64,000 nucleotides of DNA from Paraburkholderia piptadeniae (GTDB taxonomy: Bacteria > Pseudomonadota > Gammaproteobacteria > Burkholderiales > Burkholderiaceae), in NCBI RefSeq assembly GCF_900007165.1, contig NZ_CYGY02000047.1, positions 301 through 64,300 on the forward strand, read 5' to 3'. The notes beneath the pieces were generated by a model, which saw nothing but the letters and a program-made list of their open reading frames with translations, was not told where the DNA came from and did no database searches. How positions within the stretch are numbered: position 1 is the first letter of the stretch; every line of letters begins with the position of its first letter. Shown here in pieces: positions 17,387-26,577 of the stretch. The position numbers and the translations under genes are program-made.

Positions 17387-18781
17387 ATGAATGACGAGCT
17401 GATTGCCGCGCGAGTCGACCGGTTGCCTGTCTCGCGCTTTCACAAGCGATTGCTGCTGCTGGTGAGTCTGCCGTTCTTCTTCGATATCAGCGACATCTTC
17501 ACGTTCTCGTATGCGGCGCCCGCGCTCGTCAAGGAGTGGGGGCTGCCGATCTCGAGCATCGCATTACTCACGTCAGCGGGGTTTTTCGGCATGTTCGTCG
17601 GCGCGACGCTTGGCGGCATGCTCTCCGACAAGATCGGACGAAAGCGCGCGCTCGTGGTGTACGTCATAGCGTATTCGACGTTCTCGCTCGCCAATGCGCT
17701 TGCCCCCGATATTCCGATGCTGATCATCACGCGCGTGTTGACGGGCGTGGGCATCTCGTCAGCGACGGCCGTCGTGATGGCGTACATCGCCGAGCTGTTT
17801 CCGGCCAAGACACGCGGCACATGGCAAGGCTGGGCGATGGTCATCGCGTTGTGCGGCATCCCGATCACAAGCTGGGTCGCGCGGCTCGTCGTGCCTTCGG
17901 GGCCCGACGGGTGGCGATGGATCTTCGTGTGGGGCTCGCTGGGCATTCTCTTTTTGCTGTTTGTGCGCCACTTTCCGGAGTCGCCGCGCTGGCTCGCGCG
18001 CCAGGGACGCACGGAAGAAGCCGATCGTGTGCTGCGCGGGATCGAAGCCGAAGTCGAGAAGACGACGGGTCCGCTGCCTGAAGCCGTCACCGTCAACAGG
18101 CCGGTGGAAGCGCGCGCACATTGGACATCGATGTTCAAAGGTCAGTACATCGGACGCACGCTGACGCTATGGGCGATCTGGATCTTCCAGACGCTCGGCT
18201 TCTACGGCTTTCAGGCGTGGGTGCCGACGCTGCTCGTCAAGCATGGCATCACGATCGTGCACAGCCTGACGTACATCACGCTGATCAACATCGGCGCGGT
18301 GCCGGGCGCGCTCATCGCCGTGTATCTCGCTGATCGCGTGGAGCGCAAGTTCAGCATTGCCGCGGCGGCCGCGTTGATCGCCGTGTTCGGACTGCTCTAC
18401 GGGCTGAGCTTCGAGCCGGTGCTGATCGTGTCGTTCGGTTTCCTCGTCGGCATGTTGATCCAGACGTTCGCCGCGCTGTGCTACGCGTACACGCCCGAGC
18501 AGTATCCGACCGATATCCGAAATACAGGTGCAGGCTTCGCGTATGGCATGGGTCGGCTCGCGAACGTCGGCAACTCGTTCATTGTCGCGGCGATCTTCAC
18601 GAACTTCGGCTACGTGTGGGTGTTCGTGTACATCGCGGGCGCGTGGCTCGCGACGTCAGCCGTCACGCTGATCTTCGGTGCAAGAACGACGGGACGCCGG
18701 CTCGAGACGATCAACCCGGTGCACGAAGAAAACCTCGAACAGCGGCTCGATGCACACGTGCTTCGCCCCGGCGACCATTGA
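17387..18781 (+). CDS. MFS transporter, metabolite:H+ symporter type
   Basis: The 464-residue protein has twelve predicted membrane helices. The start is placed at the ATG after GGGAGG; an upstream in-frame extension is not supported. LLSDKIG-like signature GGMLSDKIGRKRALV lies between helices 2 and 3, and PARWLARQGR-type ESPRWLARQGRTEEAD lies before the central loop, as in sugar/acid porters. Placed between two mmgE/prpD genes, it probably imports the acid used by this operon. The substrate is inferred only. Confidence 0.85.
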   Translation: MNDELIAARVDRLPVSRFHKRLLLLVSLPFFFDISDIFTFSYAAPALVKEWGLPISSIALLTSAGFFGMFVGATLGGMLSDKIGRKRALVVYVIAYSTFSLANALAPDIPMLIITRVLTGVGISSATAVVMAYIAELFPAKTRGTWQGWAMVIALCGIPITSWVARLVVPSGPDGWRWIFVWGSLGILFLLFVRHFPESPRWLARQGRTEEADRVLRGIEAEVEKTTGPLPEAVTVNRPVEARAHWTSMFKGQYIGRTLTLWAIWIFQTLGFYGFQAWVPTLLVKHGITIVHSLTYITLINIGAVPGALIAVYLADRVERKFSIAAAAALIAVFGLLYGLSFEPVLIVSFGFLVGMLIQTFAALCYAYTPEQYPTDIRNTGAGFAYGMGRLANVGNSFIVAAIFTNFGYVWVFVYIAGAWLATSAVTLIFGARTTGRRLETINPVHEENLEQRLDAHVLRPGDH

Positions 18782-18793
18782 AGAGGACATTCG

Positions 18794-20203
18794 ATGACCG
18801 ATACCGATCAGCCCAGCCAGGCCAGCCCGCCCGTCATCGCGCGCGGTCTTGCAGAGTTTGCGTCTGCGCTGCAACCGTCTGCGCTTTCCGCCGGGTTGCG
18901 CCGCAAGGCGACGCATCACATCGTCGATGCGATCGGACTTGCGTTCGCGTCGCAGCGCTTTGCGTTCGCAGCACCCGCATTGCGCGGCTTTGCAGCGGCG
19001 GGAGCGGCGGGCGATGCGACCGTGATCGGCAGCGCGTCGTCGCTTGCGCCACGCGATGCCGCATTGTCGAATGGCTTTCTGATGCATGGCCTCGATTTCG
19101 ACGACACGCATCCGCTTGCGATCGTGCATCCGACCGTCGCCTGTCTGCCAGCGGCACTCGCGGTGGGCGAAGCAGTCGACGCGGACTGGGACGACATGCT
19201 CGCCGCTTACGTCGCGGGCATGGAGGTGGCGATACGTCTTGGCGTCGCCGTGAAGGGCGGCTTCCATCACGCAGGCTTTCACGCGACGGGGATCGTCGCG
19301 CACTTCAGTTCGGCGATCGTCGCGGGCAAGCTGATGAAGCTCGATGCGGCGCAACTCGTCGCGGCGCAGGGCATTGCGGCGAGCACGGCGGCGGGCGTTC
19401 AGGTGTTCCTCGAAGAGGGCGCATGGACCAAGCGAATGCACCCGGGCTGGGGCGCGCTGGCCGGGATCACGGCAGCGCATCTTGCCGCGAATGGTTTTGC
19501 AGGACCATCGCGTCCATACGAAGGCCGCTTCGGACTGTTCGATTCGCATCTGCAGGAGCATGCAGGTGCGATTGATCTGGAGTCGATCAGCAAGGGACTC
19601 GGCGACGAGTGGACGATGTTCGGCACCGCGATCAAACCGTATCCCGTGTGTCATTTCATTCACGGATGCGCGGAAGCGGCACTGCGTCTGCACGATGCGC
19701 AGATGAAGGCGGACGACATCGAAGAGATCGTCTGCCTGTTGCCCGCGCCGACGATGCCGATCGTCGCCGAGCCGGCCGTCGCGAAGATGACGCCGAAGAC
19801 GGACTACGACGCGAAGTTCAGCACGCATTTTGTCGTGGTGGCGTGCCTGTTGCGCGGGCGCTTCGGCCTTGCGGAACTAGAAGACGATGTATTGCGCGAC
19901 CCAGGCATCCTGAAGCTCGCTGCCAAAGTGCGATGTGCGGTCGATCCTGATGCGGACTTCCCGCGTTATTTCTCGGGCCGCGTCACAGTGAGAATGCACG
20001 ACGGCTCGCAGCGAAGCGAACATGTGCCGATCAATTTGGGAAGCGGAGAGCGCGCACTGGGCGAACACGAGATCGCGCGGAAGTTTCGCGGCACGGCTGG
20101 CTTGATGTTGTCGCCCGATCGCGTGGACACGTTGCTCGATGCGTTGCTTTCGCCAGGAAAACGCAAGGTGCGCGCGATGATGCAGTTGCTTCGCGCAGCG
20201 TAG
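18794..20203 (+). CDS. MmgE/PrpD family protein, copy 2
   Basis: The 469-residue protein begins 12 bases after the MFS stop. It shows ATHHIVDAIGLAFASQRFAF, ALSNGFLMHGLDFDDTHPLA, GGFHHAGFHATGIVAHFSSA, TKRMHPGWGALAGI and IKPYPVCHFIHGCAEAALRL, all in the order expected for the family. It is clearly diverged from copy 1, so the two are not a recent duplication and probably catalyse different steps or act on different isomers. It is the last gene of the operon that starts at 14265; the divergent direction begins after it. Confidence 0.88.
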   Translation: MTDTDQPSQASPPVIARGLAEFASALQPSALSAGLRRKATHHIVDAIGLAFASQRFAFAAPALRGFAAAGAAGDATVIGSASSLAPRDAALSNGFLMHGLDFDDTHPLAIVHPTVACLPAALAVGEAVDADWDDMLAAYVAGMEVAIRLGVAVKGGFHHAGFHATGIVAHFSSAIVAGKLMKLDAAQLVAAQGIAASTAAGVQVFLEEGAWTKRMHPGWGALAGITAAHLAANGFAGPSRPYEGRFGLFDSHLQEHAGAIDLESISKGLGDEWTMFGTAIKPYPVCHFIHGCAEAALRLHDAQMKADDIEEIVCLLPAPTMPIVAEPAVAKMTPKTDYDAKFSTHFVVVACLLRGRFGLAELEDDVLRDPGILKLAAKVRCAVDPDADFPRYFSGRVTVRMHDGSQRSEHVPINLGSGERALGEHEIARKFRGTAGLMLSPDRVDTLLDALLSPGKRKVRAMMQLLRAA

Positions 20204-20266
20204 CCGCAATAGAGAGCGGTGCCGCGCAGACTCTCTCGACGACGTATGCGTTATAGGGCGAGTCCG

Positions 20267-20974
20267 CTACGCACCGCCTTTCGCGTTCTCGTCACCGAAC
20301 AGCATTTTCAGGCGCAATTCGGTTGCGGCCGCAACGTGCGCCTGAGCCGCTTTCTCCGCGCCGTCCGCATCGTGGCGTGCGATGCAGGCGACGATCTCCT
20401 TGTTCTCTTTCAGGCCGCTCTTGATGCGGCCCGGCATCGAATAAGTGGTCGTGCCGAGCAGGCCGAGCGCATCGATGAGGACATTCGACGTCTTGTACAA
20501 ATACTCGTTATGCGCAGCGGCGACGATGATTTCGTGCAGGCGTCGATTGAGCGCGGCGACCTCGTCGGGCGTTTTCGCGCGCTCGAGTTGCGCGATGACC
20601 TGCTGCATCGAGAGGATCTCGATAGCGGACGCCTGCTCGGCGGCGAACCGCGCGGCCGCGCCGACCAGCACCTTGCGCATCGCGTAGAGCTCCATCACCT
20701 GTTTCGGCGAGAGCTGCACGACGACGAAACCGCGCGGCGGCGCAAAGCGCACCATGCCTTCGGCTTCGAGACGCTTCAGAGCCTCGCGGACAGGCGTGCG
20801 GCTCACGGCGAGGCGCTGCGCGATGTCGGCCTCGCGCAGACGCTCGTTCGATCCGAGCTGCCGGCTGCGAATCTCCTGCCGCAACTGGGCGTAGACATAT
20901 TGGGCGAGCGACCCTTGCCCGAAATCGGCCGTCGTGTCGGCTTCATCGATCGTCGCGTTGAGCTTTCCAGTCAC
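20267..20974 (-). CDS. GntR-family regulator with FCD domain
   Basis: The 235-residue protein has an N-terminal winged helix (LREADIAQRLAVSRTPVREA then LKRLEAEGMVRFAPPRGFVV) and a helical FCD ligand domain (MELYAMRKVLVGAAARFAAE, RLHEIIVAAAHNEYLYKTSN). FadR-type GntR proteins bind short palindromes and release DNA on binding organic acids. It lies inside the MmgE/PrpD locus, and the two near-identical GTATAC palindromes at 14157 and 22504 are good candidate sites. Repression relieved by the locus substrate is the likely mode. Its own promoter shows no copy of the site that I can see. Confidence 0.9.
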   Translation of the reverse strand: MTGKLNATIDEADTTADFGQGSLAQYVYAQLRQEIRSRQLGSNERLREADIAQRLAVSRTPVREALKRLEAEGMVRFAPPRGFVVVQLSPKQVMELYAMRKVLVGAAARFAAEQASAIEILSMQQVIAQLERAKTPDEVAALNRRLHEIIVAAAHNEYLYKTSNVLIDALGLLGTTTYSMPGRIKSGLKENKEIVACIARHDADGAEKAAQAHVAAATELRLKMLFGDENAKGGA

Positions 20975-21025
20975 CGGCTAGTCCCTCGTCTTTGTAATCT
21001 CTGGTGCAAGTATAGAACGGCGCAT

Positions 21026-22387
21026 TTACGGCAGGCAGGCCATCAGGTCGCGCACGGCGAGCGGTGTGTTTTTGCTTTCCGCCAGATGGATGATCCGATC
21101 CGCGCGGCTCTCGCCGACGGCATCCCCCAGCAGCCCACGTGCCTTTGCTCTGACGACATCGTTGTCCACCGGGCGATTCCAGCTGCCTAGCGGTGCATCA
21201 CAGCGCGCGTATAGCCGGGCTCCGTTCTTCAGCCGCACGCTCAGTTCGACGTACATGCTGTCGAGCGCGCCGCTGATGGATGGATCGGCGCTCAGCTTGA
21301 AACGCGCGAGCATCGCGTCGACATTGGGCGCGAAGCGGCGCGTATCGCTGAACGAGTCCGGGTCGACGCGACCGTCCAGCAGCGCGACGCACGTCGTGTA
21401 TTGCCACGAAAATTTGCCGTCCAGTCCTGTCTGCGGCTGCGGACGGTCGATGTACGGCATCGATGGAGCATGCAGTTCGATGCTTTCGACATCGTCAGCG
21501 CGGAAGGCGTCGGCTTGCGCGCGCGCATCGAGTGCGGCCGTGATCGCGTAATGCGTCGCGAACTGCGAAGGAAACAGCTTCCACGACAGACCGGGCTCGA
21601 GCGCGCGTCCGACACCGATCGGGGCAAGCAGACAGTCGCTGTCGAAGCGCGCGCCGAAATAGGCGTTGCCCCAGCCGCGCGGTCCGCTGAGTGCGTCCGT
21701 ACTCGCCGTGAAGCCGCGAGCGGCCAGCAGAGCCGCTTCGAGACCATGCGCGGCGGCATCGCCGCAATGGAGCGCCTTCGTTTGCGAGCCGATGTTCGCG
21801 AGCACGCCGCCGCTGCGCGAGGCCGCGATGCCCAGCGCCGCCGTCGCATGCGCCGTGTCGAGGCCGAGCAGATCCGAGCACGCGAGCGCCGCGGCAAGCG
21901 GCCCGACGACGCCGGGCGGATGCAGCGTGAGTTGCGCCGGCTCGATCTGTCCCGACGACATCCGCAGCCGGCCTTGAGTTTCGATGCCTTTGGCGAGCGC
22001 GCGAAGCAGCGCATTCCCGTGTGCCACGCCGCTCTCCCGCTCGCGCAGTTCGGCGAGCGCGAGCAGTGCGGGCAACAGCGTCGATACCGCGTGGTTCGGC
22101 GGGTTCCACATGGGTTCGAAGTCGAGCACATGCATCGACATGCCGTTGATGCGCGCCGCGACGGCGGCGGGCGCGCAGAATCCATGCCCGATGACAGTCG
22201 AAGGTCCGTCAGCCTGTTGGTGCGCTTTCGAGAATCCGGCCATGTGCGTCGGCCCCGGTTGCGCAGCACCCGCTGCGGCGACGGCAAGGCCATCGAGCAG
22301 GATCAACCGGCAGCGTTCGACAAGTCTCGCGTCGTCGGCTTGCCAGCCGAGAATCCGCTCGGTGAACTCATAGGAGAGCGTGGTCAT
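21026..22387 (-). CDS. MmgE/PrpD family protein, copy 3
   Basis: The 453-residue protein carries CRLILLDGLAVAAAGAAQPG, ARINGMSMHVLDFEPMWNPP, LTLHPPGVVGPLAAALACSD, TKALHCGDAAAHGLEAALLA and WKLFPSQFATHYAITAAL. The usual DFDD/DYDD motif reads LDFEPMWN, so at least one acidic position differs from copies 1 and 2. It is transcribed toward the GntR gene (51 bases between them) and away from the quinone oxidoreductase, so it shares the divergent promoter region with the operator at 22504-22527. Confidence 0.85.
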   Translation of the reverse strand: MTTLSYEFTERILGWQADDARLVERCRLILLDGLAVAAAGAAQPGPTHMAGFSKAHQQADGPSTVIGHGFCAPAAVAARINGMSMHVLDFEPMWNPPNHAVSTLLPALLALAELRERESGVAHGNALLRALAKGIETQGRLRMSSGQIEPAQLTLHPPGVVGPLAAALACSDLLGLDTAHATAALGIAASRSGGVLANIGSQTKALHCGDAAAHGLEAALLAARGFTASTDALSGPRGWGNAYFGARFDSDCLLAPIGVGRALEPGLSWKLFPSQFATHYAITAALDARAQADAFRADDVESIELHAPSMPYIDRPQPQTGLDGKFSWQYTTCVALLDGRVDPDSFSDTRRFAPNVDAMLARFKLSADPSISGALDSMYVELSVRLKNGARLYARCDAPLGSWNRPVDNDVVRAKARGLLGDAVGESRADRIIHLAESKNTPLAVRDLMACLP

Positions 22388-22503
22388 GTGTGCGGTGTCG
22401 GAGAAGTAGTAAGAAGTTCTGGCCTTGCACAGTTCGGATCATGGGCGCTGCTGCGTCGTGTTGCACATCCGCGCAAATCAGTTCTCTGCTTTTCGAACAC
22501 TCG

Positions 22504-22527
22504 AGTACCATTGTATACCAACGTACG
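22504..22527. promoter_or_regulatory. Operator-like palindrome, copy 2, with overlapping promoter
   Basis: This element matches the one at 14157-14180 at 21 of 24 positions, with AGTAC at the left and central GTATAC. A TATAAT box follows at 22536-22541, reading toward the quinone oxidoreductase gene. The element covers the place of the -35 box, so a protein bound here should block transcription. It lies in the 183-base divergent gap before the third mmgE/prpD gene. Confidence 0.78.
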
Positions 22528-22570
22528 CGCATTTCTATAATGGCGATTACCAGTGAAACGCGGAGGCGAT

Positions 22571-23563
22571 ATGAAGGCGATCCGTATCGAACGCTATGGC
22601 GGTCCTGAAGTGCTGCTGCGCCAGGATGTGCCGGTGCCGACACCACAAGCCGATGAAGTGCTGATCGAAGTCGCGTTTGCCGGCATCAATTTCATGGACG
22701 TGCATACGCGGCAAGGCAAGTATGCGTCGTCGCGGAGTTATCCCGTGCGCTTGCCCGTGACGCTGGGCATGGAAGGTGCGGGCACGATCATGGAGACGGG
22801 TACGCGTGTCGATCGCTTCAAGCCGGGTGATCGCGTGGCGTGGTGTATCGCCTGGGGCAGCTACGCAAATTACGCAGCCGTGCCCGCGTCGCGCGTTGCG
22901 CGCATTCCCCATGGCATCGCTTTCGATCTGGCTGCTGCCGCGCTATTTCAGGGTTCGACGGCGCATTACCTTTGCCACGGCGTGGGGCAACTTGCGCCGG
23001 GCGTCACGTGTCTCATTCATGCGGCGTCGGGGAGCATCGGCCAATTGCTGGTGCAGATGGCGAAGCGCGCCGGCGCCACCGTGTTCGCAACGGCGAGCAC
23101 GCACGAGAAGACGGCCATCGCGGCGAGCCTCGGCGCGGACCATGTGATGCTGTATGAAGGCGGACGATTCGCAGACCGGATTCGCGAAGCGACGAACGGT
23201 GCTGGCGTCGACGTCGTGTTCGATGCAGTGGGAAGGGCGACGTTAAGGGACAGCTTTCGGGCAGCGCGGACGCGCGGTTTGATCGTCAACTATGGATCGG
23301 TGTCCGGATCGTTGAGCAATCTCAATCCGATCGAATTGGGTGAAGCGGGTTCGTTGTATCTGACACGTCCGCGGCTTACAGATTATCTACAGGATGCAGT
23401 GACGGTGCAGCGACGCGCGGACGAGGTCTTTGCAGGCCTGCTCGATGGGACGCTGCATGTGAAGCTCGACAGGCGATACACGTTCGATGACGTGGAAGAA
23501 GCGCATGCGGCATTGGAAGAACGTCGGCAAACCGGAAAGGCGGTGCTAGAGATCGGTCGTTAG
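22571..23563 (+). CDS. Quinone oxidoreductase-like medium-chain dehydrogenase
   Basis: The 330-residue protein starts at the ATG after GGAGG. It has the zinc-less quinone oxidoreductase pattern: EVLIEVAFAGINFMDVHTRQ, GMEGAGTIMETG, LFQGSTAHYLCHG and the NADPH motif LIHAASGSIGQLLVQMAKRA. Structural-zinc Cys residues are absent. It catalyses NADPH-dependent reduction of quinones or enones. Because it carries the shared operator it is likely co-controlled with the MmgE/PrpD locus, and may reduce an unsaturated intermediate; this is inference. Confidence 0.88.
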   Translation: MKAIRIERYGGPEVLLRQDVPVPTPQADEVLIEVAFAGINFMDVHTRQGKYASSRSYPVRLPVTLGMEGAGTIMETGTRVDRFKPGDRVAWCIAWGSYANYAAVPASRVARIPHGIAFDLAAAALFQGSTAHYLCHGVGQLAPGVTCLIHAASGSIGQLLVQMAKRAGATVFATASTHEKTAIAASLGADHVMLYEGGRFADRIREATNGAGVDVVFDAVGRATLRDSFRAARTRGLIVNYGSVSGSLSNLNPIELGEAGSLYLTRPRLTDYLQDAVTVQRRADEVFAGLLDGTLHVKLDRRYTFDDVEEAHAALEERRQTGKAVLEIGR

Positions 23564-23702
23564 CGCTAATGCATTGGCGTAACGAATTTACATTGAACAT
23601 TCCTTGACGATGTTCTCGATCTACGGCTGATATAGTGAAACGGGAAGTTCTTGTCGGACTACACCGGAGATCCCCACTATCCATTTTTCATGAGGGTGTC
23701 AC

Positions 23703-24065
23703 ATGAAATTAAAAGCGATTGCGTCACTCGTTATGGTTTCGATGGTCGGCATGTCGTCGACAGTTTTTGCACAGCCGCATGGACCGGATTATCAGGATCA
23801 TCACGGTCATGGCTCACACCGGCCACCGCCCGCGCACGATGCGTATGCAGGCCGGCCCGGCGGTCCGATTCCGCATAATGACTGGCACAAGGGCGATCGT
23901 TTGCCGGCCGAGTACCGCGATCGCAACTATGAGGTCGATGACTGGCACTCGCACGGCCTGTCTGCTCCGCCGCGTGGCTATCACTGGGTTGGCGTGAACG
24001 GCGACTATGTGCTTGCGGTGGTCGCTACGGGCGTCATTGCCAGTGTGCTGATCTCTGCTCACTGA
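23703..24065 (+). CDS. RcnB-family periplasmic protein
   Basis: The 120-residue protein has a signal peptide (residues 1-23, ending VFA-Q), a His/Pro-rich linker and the RcnB domain (WHKGDRLPAEYRDRNYEVDD, GLSAPPRGYHWVGVNGDYVL) closing with a hydrophobic segment. RcnB proteins are linked to nickel/cobalt homeostasis in enterics; the His-rich linker here could bind metal. In Burkholderiaceae the role is not established. The gene stands alone between two operons. Confidence 0.85.
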   Translation: MKLKAIASLVMVSMVGMSSTVFAQPHGPDYQDHHGHGSHRPPPAHDAYAGRPGGPIPHNDWHKGDRLPAEYRDRNYEVDDWHSHGLSAPPRGYHWVGVNGDYVLAVVATGVIASVLISAH

Positions 24066-24124
24066 TCCCTTCTTCTATTGCGTGCGGAAATGCGGGACGG
24101 TCCGACGCGACGACACGTAAAGAT

Positions 24125-24155
24125 AAAAAAAGTCCCGCGCATGGGGGCGCGGGAC
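24125..24155 (-). terminator. Rho-independent terminator of the aldo-keto reductase gene
   Basis: GTCCCGCGC (24132-24140) pairs with GCGCGGGAC (24147-24155) around a 6-base loop; the A-run at 24125-24131 reads as a T-run on the minus strand. It therefore ends transcription coming from the reductase gene at 24293-25288. In the plus direction there is no T-run. Confidence 0.8.
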
Positions 24156-24292
24156 AAACGTCGATTACTACGAGCTCCATGTCAGGATATAAAACCCGTG
24201 TCCTGACAATGGAACTATCGATGCCGGGAACATTAAAAAGCAAAAGTAAAGTTCATGAGTCGCTCGTGAGCATGCTCATGCGTTCGAGACGC

Positions 24293-25288
24293 TTACTGAA
24301 AGCCCACCACCTCATGCGGGACATACGGTGCCTCCAGCGATGCCAGTTCGTCCGCAGTGAGCTTTACATCGAGCGCCGAGATGGCGTCGTCCAGATGATG
24401 CGGCTTCGATGCGCCAACGATCGGCGCGCTCACTCCTGCCTTGCCGATCACCCACGCGAGTGCGACCTGTGCACGCGGAATGCCGCGCGCCGCTGCAACT
24501 TTCGCGACCGCTTCGATCACGCGACGATCGGCGTCGGCCGTCTTGTCATAAAGGCTGTTGCCGAAGCCATCGGTTTTCTGGCGTTCCGTGGCCTCGCTCC
24601 AGTCGCGGGTCAGACGGCCCCGCGCAAGCGGACTCCACGGAATCACACCGATTCCTTCGTTCGCGCAAAGAGGCAGCATCTCTCGCTCTTCCTCGCGATA
24701 CAGCAGGTTCAGGTGATTCTGCATCGTCACGAAGCGTGTCCAGCCGTTTCGTTCGGCCACGTGGAGCGCCTTGGCGAACTGCCACGCGAACATCGACGAC
24801 GCGCCGATATAGCGTGCCTTGCCCGCTTTCACGACATCGTGCAGCGCCTCCAGCGTCTCTTCGATCGGCGTCGCGTAGTCCCAGCGATGGATCTGGTACA
24901 AGTCGACGTAGTCTGTGCCGAGGCGTGACAGGCTCGCGTCGATCGACTGGAAAATCGCCTTGCGCGACAGGCCCGAACCGTTGGGCTTCTTCGGATCGGC
25001 GCGATTGCCCATTGGAAAGTACACCTTCGTGGCGAGCACGATTTCATCGCGCCTGGCGAACTCCTTCAACGCGCGGCCGACAATTTCTTCGGATGTACCG
25101 TCCGAATAGGTGTTCGCGGTATCGAAGAAATTGATGCCGGCTTCGAGCGCCTGACGGATCAACGGGCGGCTCGCGTCTTCGTTCAGCGTCCATGGATGCG
25201 GGCCGCGCTCGGGGGCGCCGTAGGTCATGCAGCCCAGGCAGAGTCGGGAAATATCGAGTCCGGTGCGACCCAGCTTCACATAGTCCAT
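24293..25288 (-). CDS. Aldo/keto reductase
   Basis: The 331-residue protein starts at MDYVKLGRTGLDISRLCLGC, behind GGAGGATGAG. The TIM-barrel active-site residues are visible: Asp and Tyr in NFFDTANTYSDG, Lys in VLATKVY and His in DLYQIHRWDYATPIEE. LGVIPWSPLARGRLTRD-type sequence (GIGVIPWSPLARGRLTRDWS) and the NADPH-binding AQVALAWVIG region complete it. These enzymes reduce aldehydes or ketones with NADPH. It diverges from the LysR gene at 25427, which may regulate it. Confidence 0.9.
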   Translation of the reverse strand: MDYVKLGRTGLDISRLCLGCMTYGAPERGPHPWTLNEDASRPLIRQALEAGINFFDTANTYSDGTSEEIVGRALKEFARRDEIVLATKVYFPMGNRADPKKPNGSGLSRKAIFQSIDASLSRLGTDYVDLYQIHRWDYATPIEETLEALHDVVKAGKARYIGASSMFAWQFAKALHVAERNGWTRFVTMQNHLNLLYREEEREMLPLCANEGIGVIPWSPLARGRLTRDWSEATERQKTDGFGNSLYDKTADADRRVIEAVAKVAAARGIPRAQVALAWVIGKAGVSAPIVGASKPHHLDDAISALDVKLTADELASLEAPYVPHEVVGFQ

Positions 25289-25426
25289 CTCATCCTCCGT
25301 GCAGTTTGGCATTCGATTATCCGGCAATTGGACGATTGAAGCCGACGTGACGGACAAACGGCATGCGATGTGCGAACCATGTCATCATGTCGATGCCCAA
25401 CGATTTGGAAGCATCGACCGAACACG

Positions 25427-26335
25427 ATGAATCTTAGAGCGCTTCAATGTTTCGTGACGCTCGCTGAGGAGCTCAATTTCAGCCGTGCGGCCGAACGTCT
25501 GCATATTGCGCAACCCGCGCTGAGCCAGCAGATTCGCGCATTGGAAGAGCGGCTCGGCACGCAACTGATCGACCGCACGCGCAGGCCGCTGCGTCTCACG
25601 GAAGCGGGGCAATACTTGAGCACGGAGGCGCGTCAGATCATCGGCTCGATCGAACAGGCGACGCTCGGCACACTCGAAGTCGGCATGGGCCGGCGCGGGT
25701 GGCTGAGCATCGGCTTCACGCGCTCCGCGATGTACAGCATCTTGCCGCCCGCGCTCAAGGCCTTTCACCGCGAATATCCGCAGGTCGAGCTGAAGCTCTA
25801 TGAAATGCTCACCGATGAGCAAAGCGACGCGTTGCGCGACATGCGCATTCATGTCGGTATCGGACGGCAGCCGCTCGCGATGGACGGATATACGACTCGT
25901 GTGCTGTTGCGCGAGCAGGTCGTGGTCGTGATGGCGCTCGATCATCCGCTCGCAAAGCGCAAGAAGGTACGGATCGCGGAACTGGCGGACACGCCACTGA
26001 TCCTCTATCCGAAGCATCAGAATGCGCAGTACAAACGCTCGGTGTTGTCGCTGTATCGCGATGCAGGCGTGACGCCTCTCGTCGCTCACCAGGCCTACGA
26101 AATCCAGACGGCGATAGCGCTCGTCGCGGCCGGCCTGGGCGTGACGGTCGTCGGCGAATCCGTTGCGCGGCATGGGCGCACCGACGTCGTGTACCGCCAT
26201 CTGACGGGCCCCGGTTCATCGCAACGCTCGACGCTCGCCGCCACCTATCGCTCCGACGATACGTCGCCGCATCTGCTCGCGTTTCTGCGCTGTCTTCCGT
26301 CTCCGACCGACGGCAACGGCAACGGCGCACTATAA
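25427..26335 (+). CDS. LysR-family regulator
   Basis: The 302-residue protein begins MNLRALQCFVTLAEELNFSR and has a standard LysR helix-turn-helix (AAERLHIAQPALSQQIRALE) and a periplasmic-binding-fold effector domain (ARQIIGSIEQATLGTLEVGM, VVVMALDHPLAKRKKVRI). It resembles CatR/BenM-like regulators of aromatic catabolism. It lies between the divergent aldo-keto reductase and the co-directional MFS-LigJ-LigK operon, so it likely activates the latter in response to an aromatic ring-cleavage intermediate; the effector is not known. Confidence 0.9.
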   Translation: MNLRALQCFVTLAEELNFSRAAERLHIAQPALSQQIRALEERLGTQLIDRTRRPLRLTEAGQYLSTEARQIIGSIEQATLGTLEVGMGRRGWLSIGFTRSAMYSILPPALKAFHREYPQVELKLYEMLTDEQSDALRDMRIHVGIGRQPLAMDGYTTRVLLREQVVVVMALDHPLAKRKKVRIAELADTPLILYPKHQNAQYKRSVLSLYRDAGVTPLVAHQAYEIQTAIALVAAGLGVTVVGESVARHGRTDVVYRHLTGPGSSQRSTLAATYRSDDTSPHLLAFLRCLPSPTDGNGNGAL

Positions 26336-26577
26336 GCTGGTGGTTATAGAAGCATAAGCATCTCGTCTTGGACTTCCTGCCTTCGCGTTCTTAACATTGA
26401 TCACGTAGCAGATTCCGTCGCGCACAAACCGCGTATCCGTCGCGGACGATACGCACGTGGCACGCAACGGGACACTGCTGAGGGCCACGACACGTGGCCG
26501 TTGGATGGGGGCCAGCTCGAAAGGCCCGGTAGAAAAGAGCGCAGCGACGGTCACGTCGCGCACAGGCAGGAGACGGC

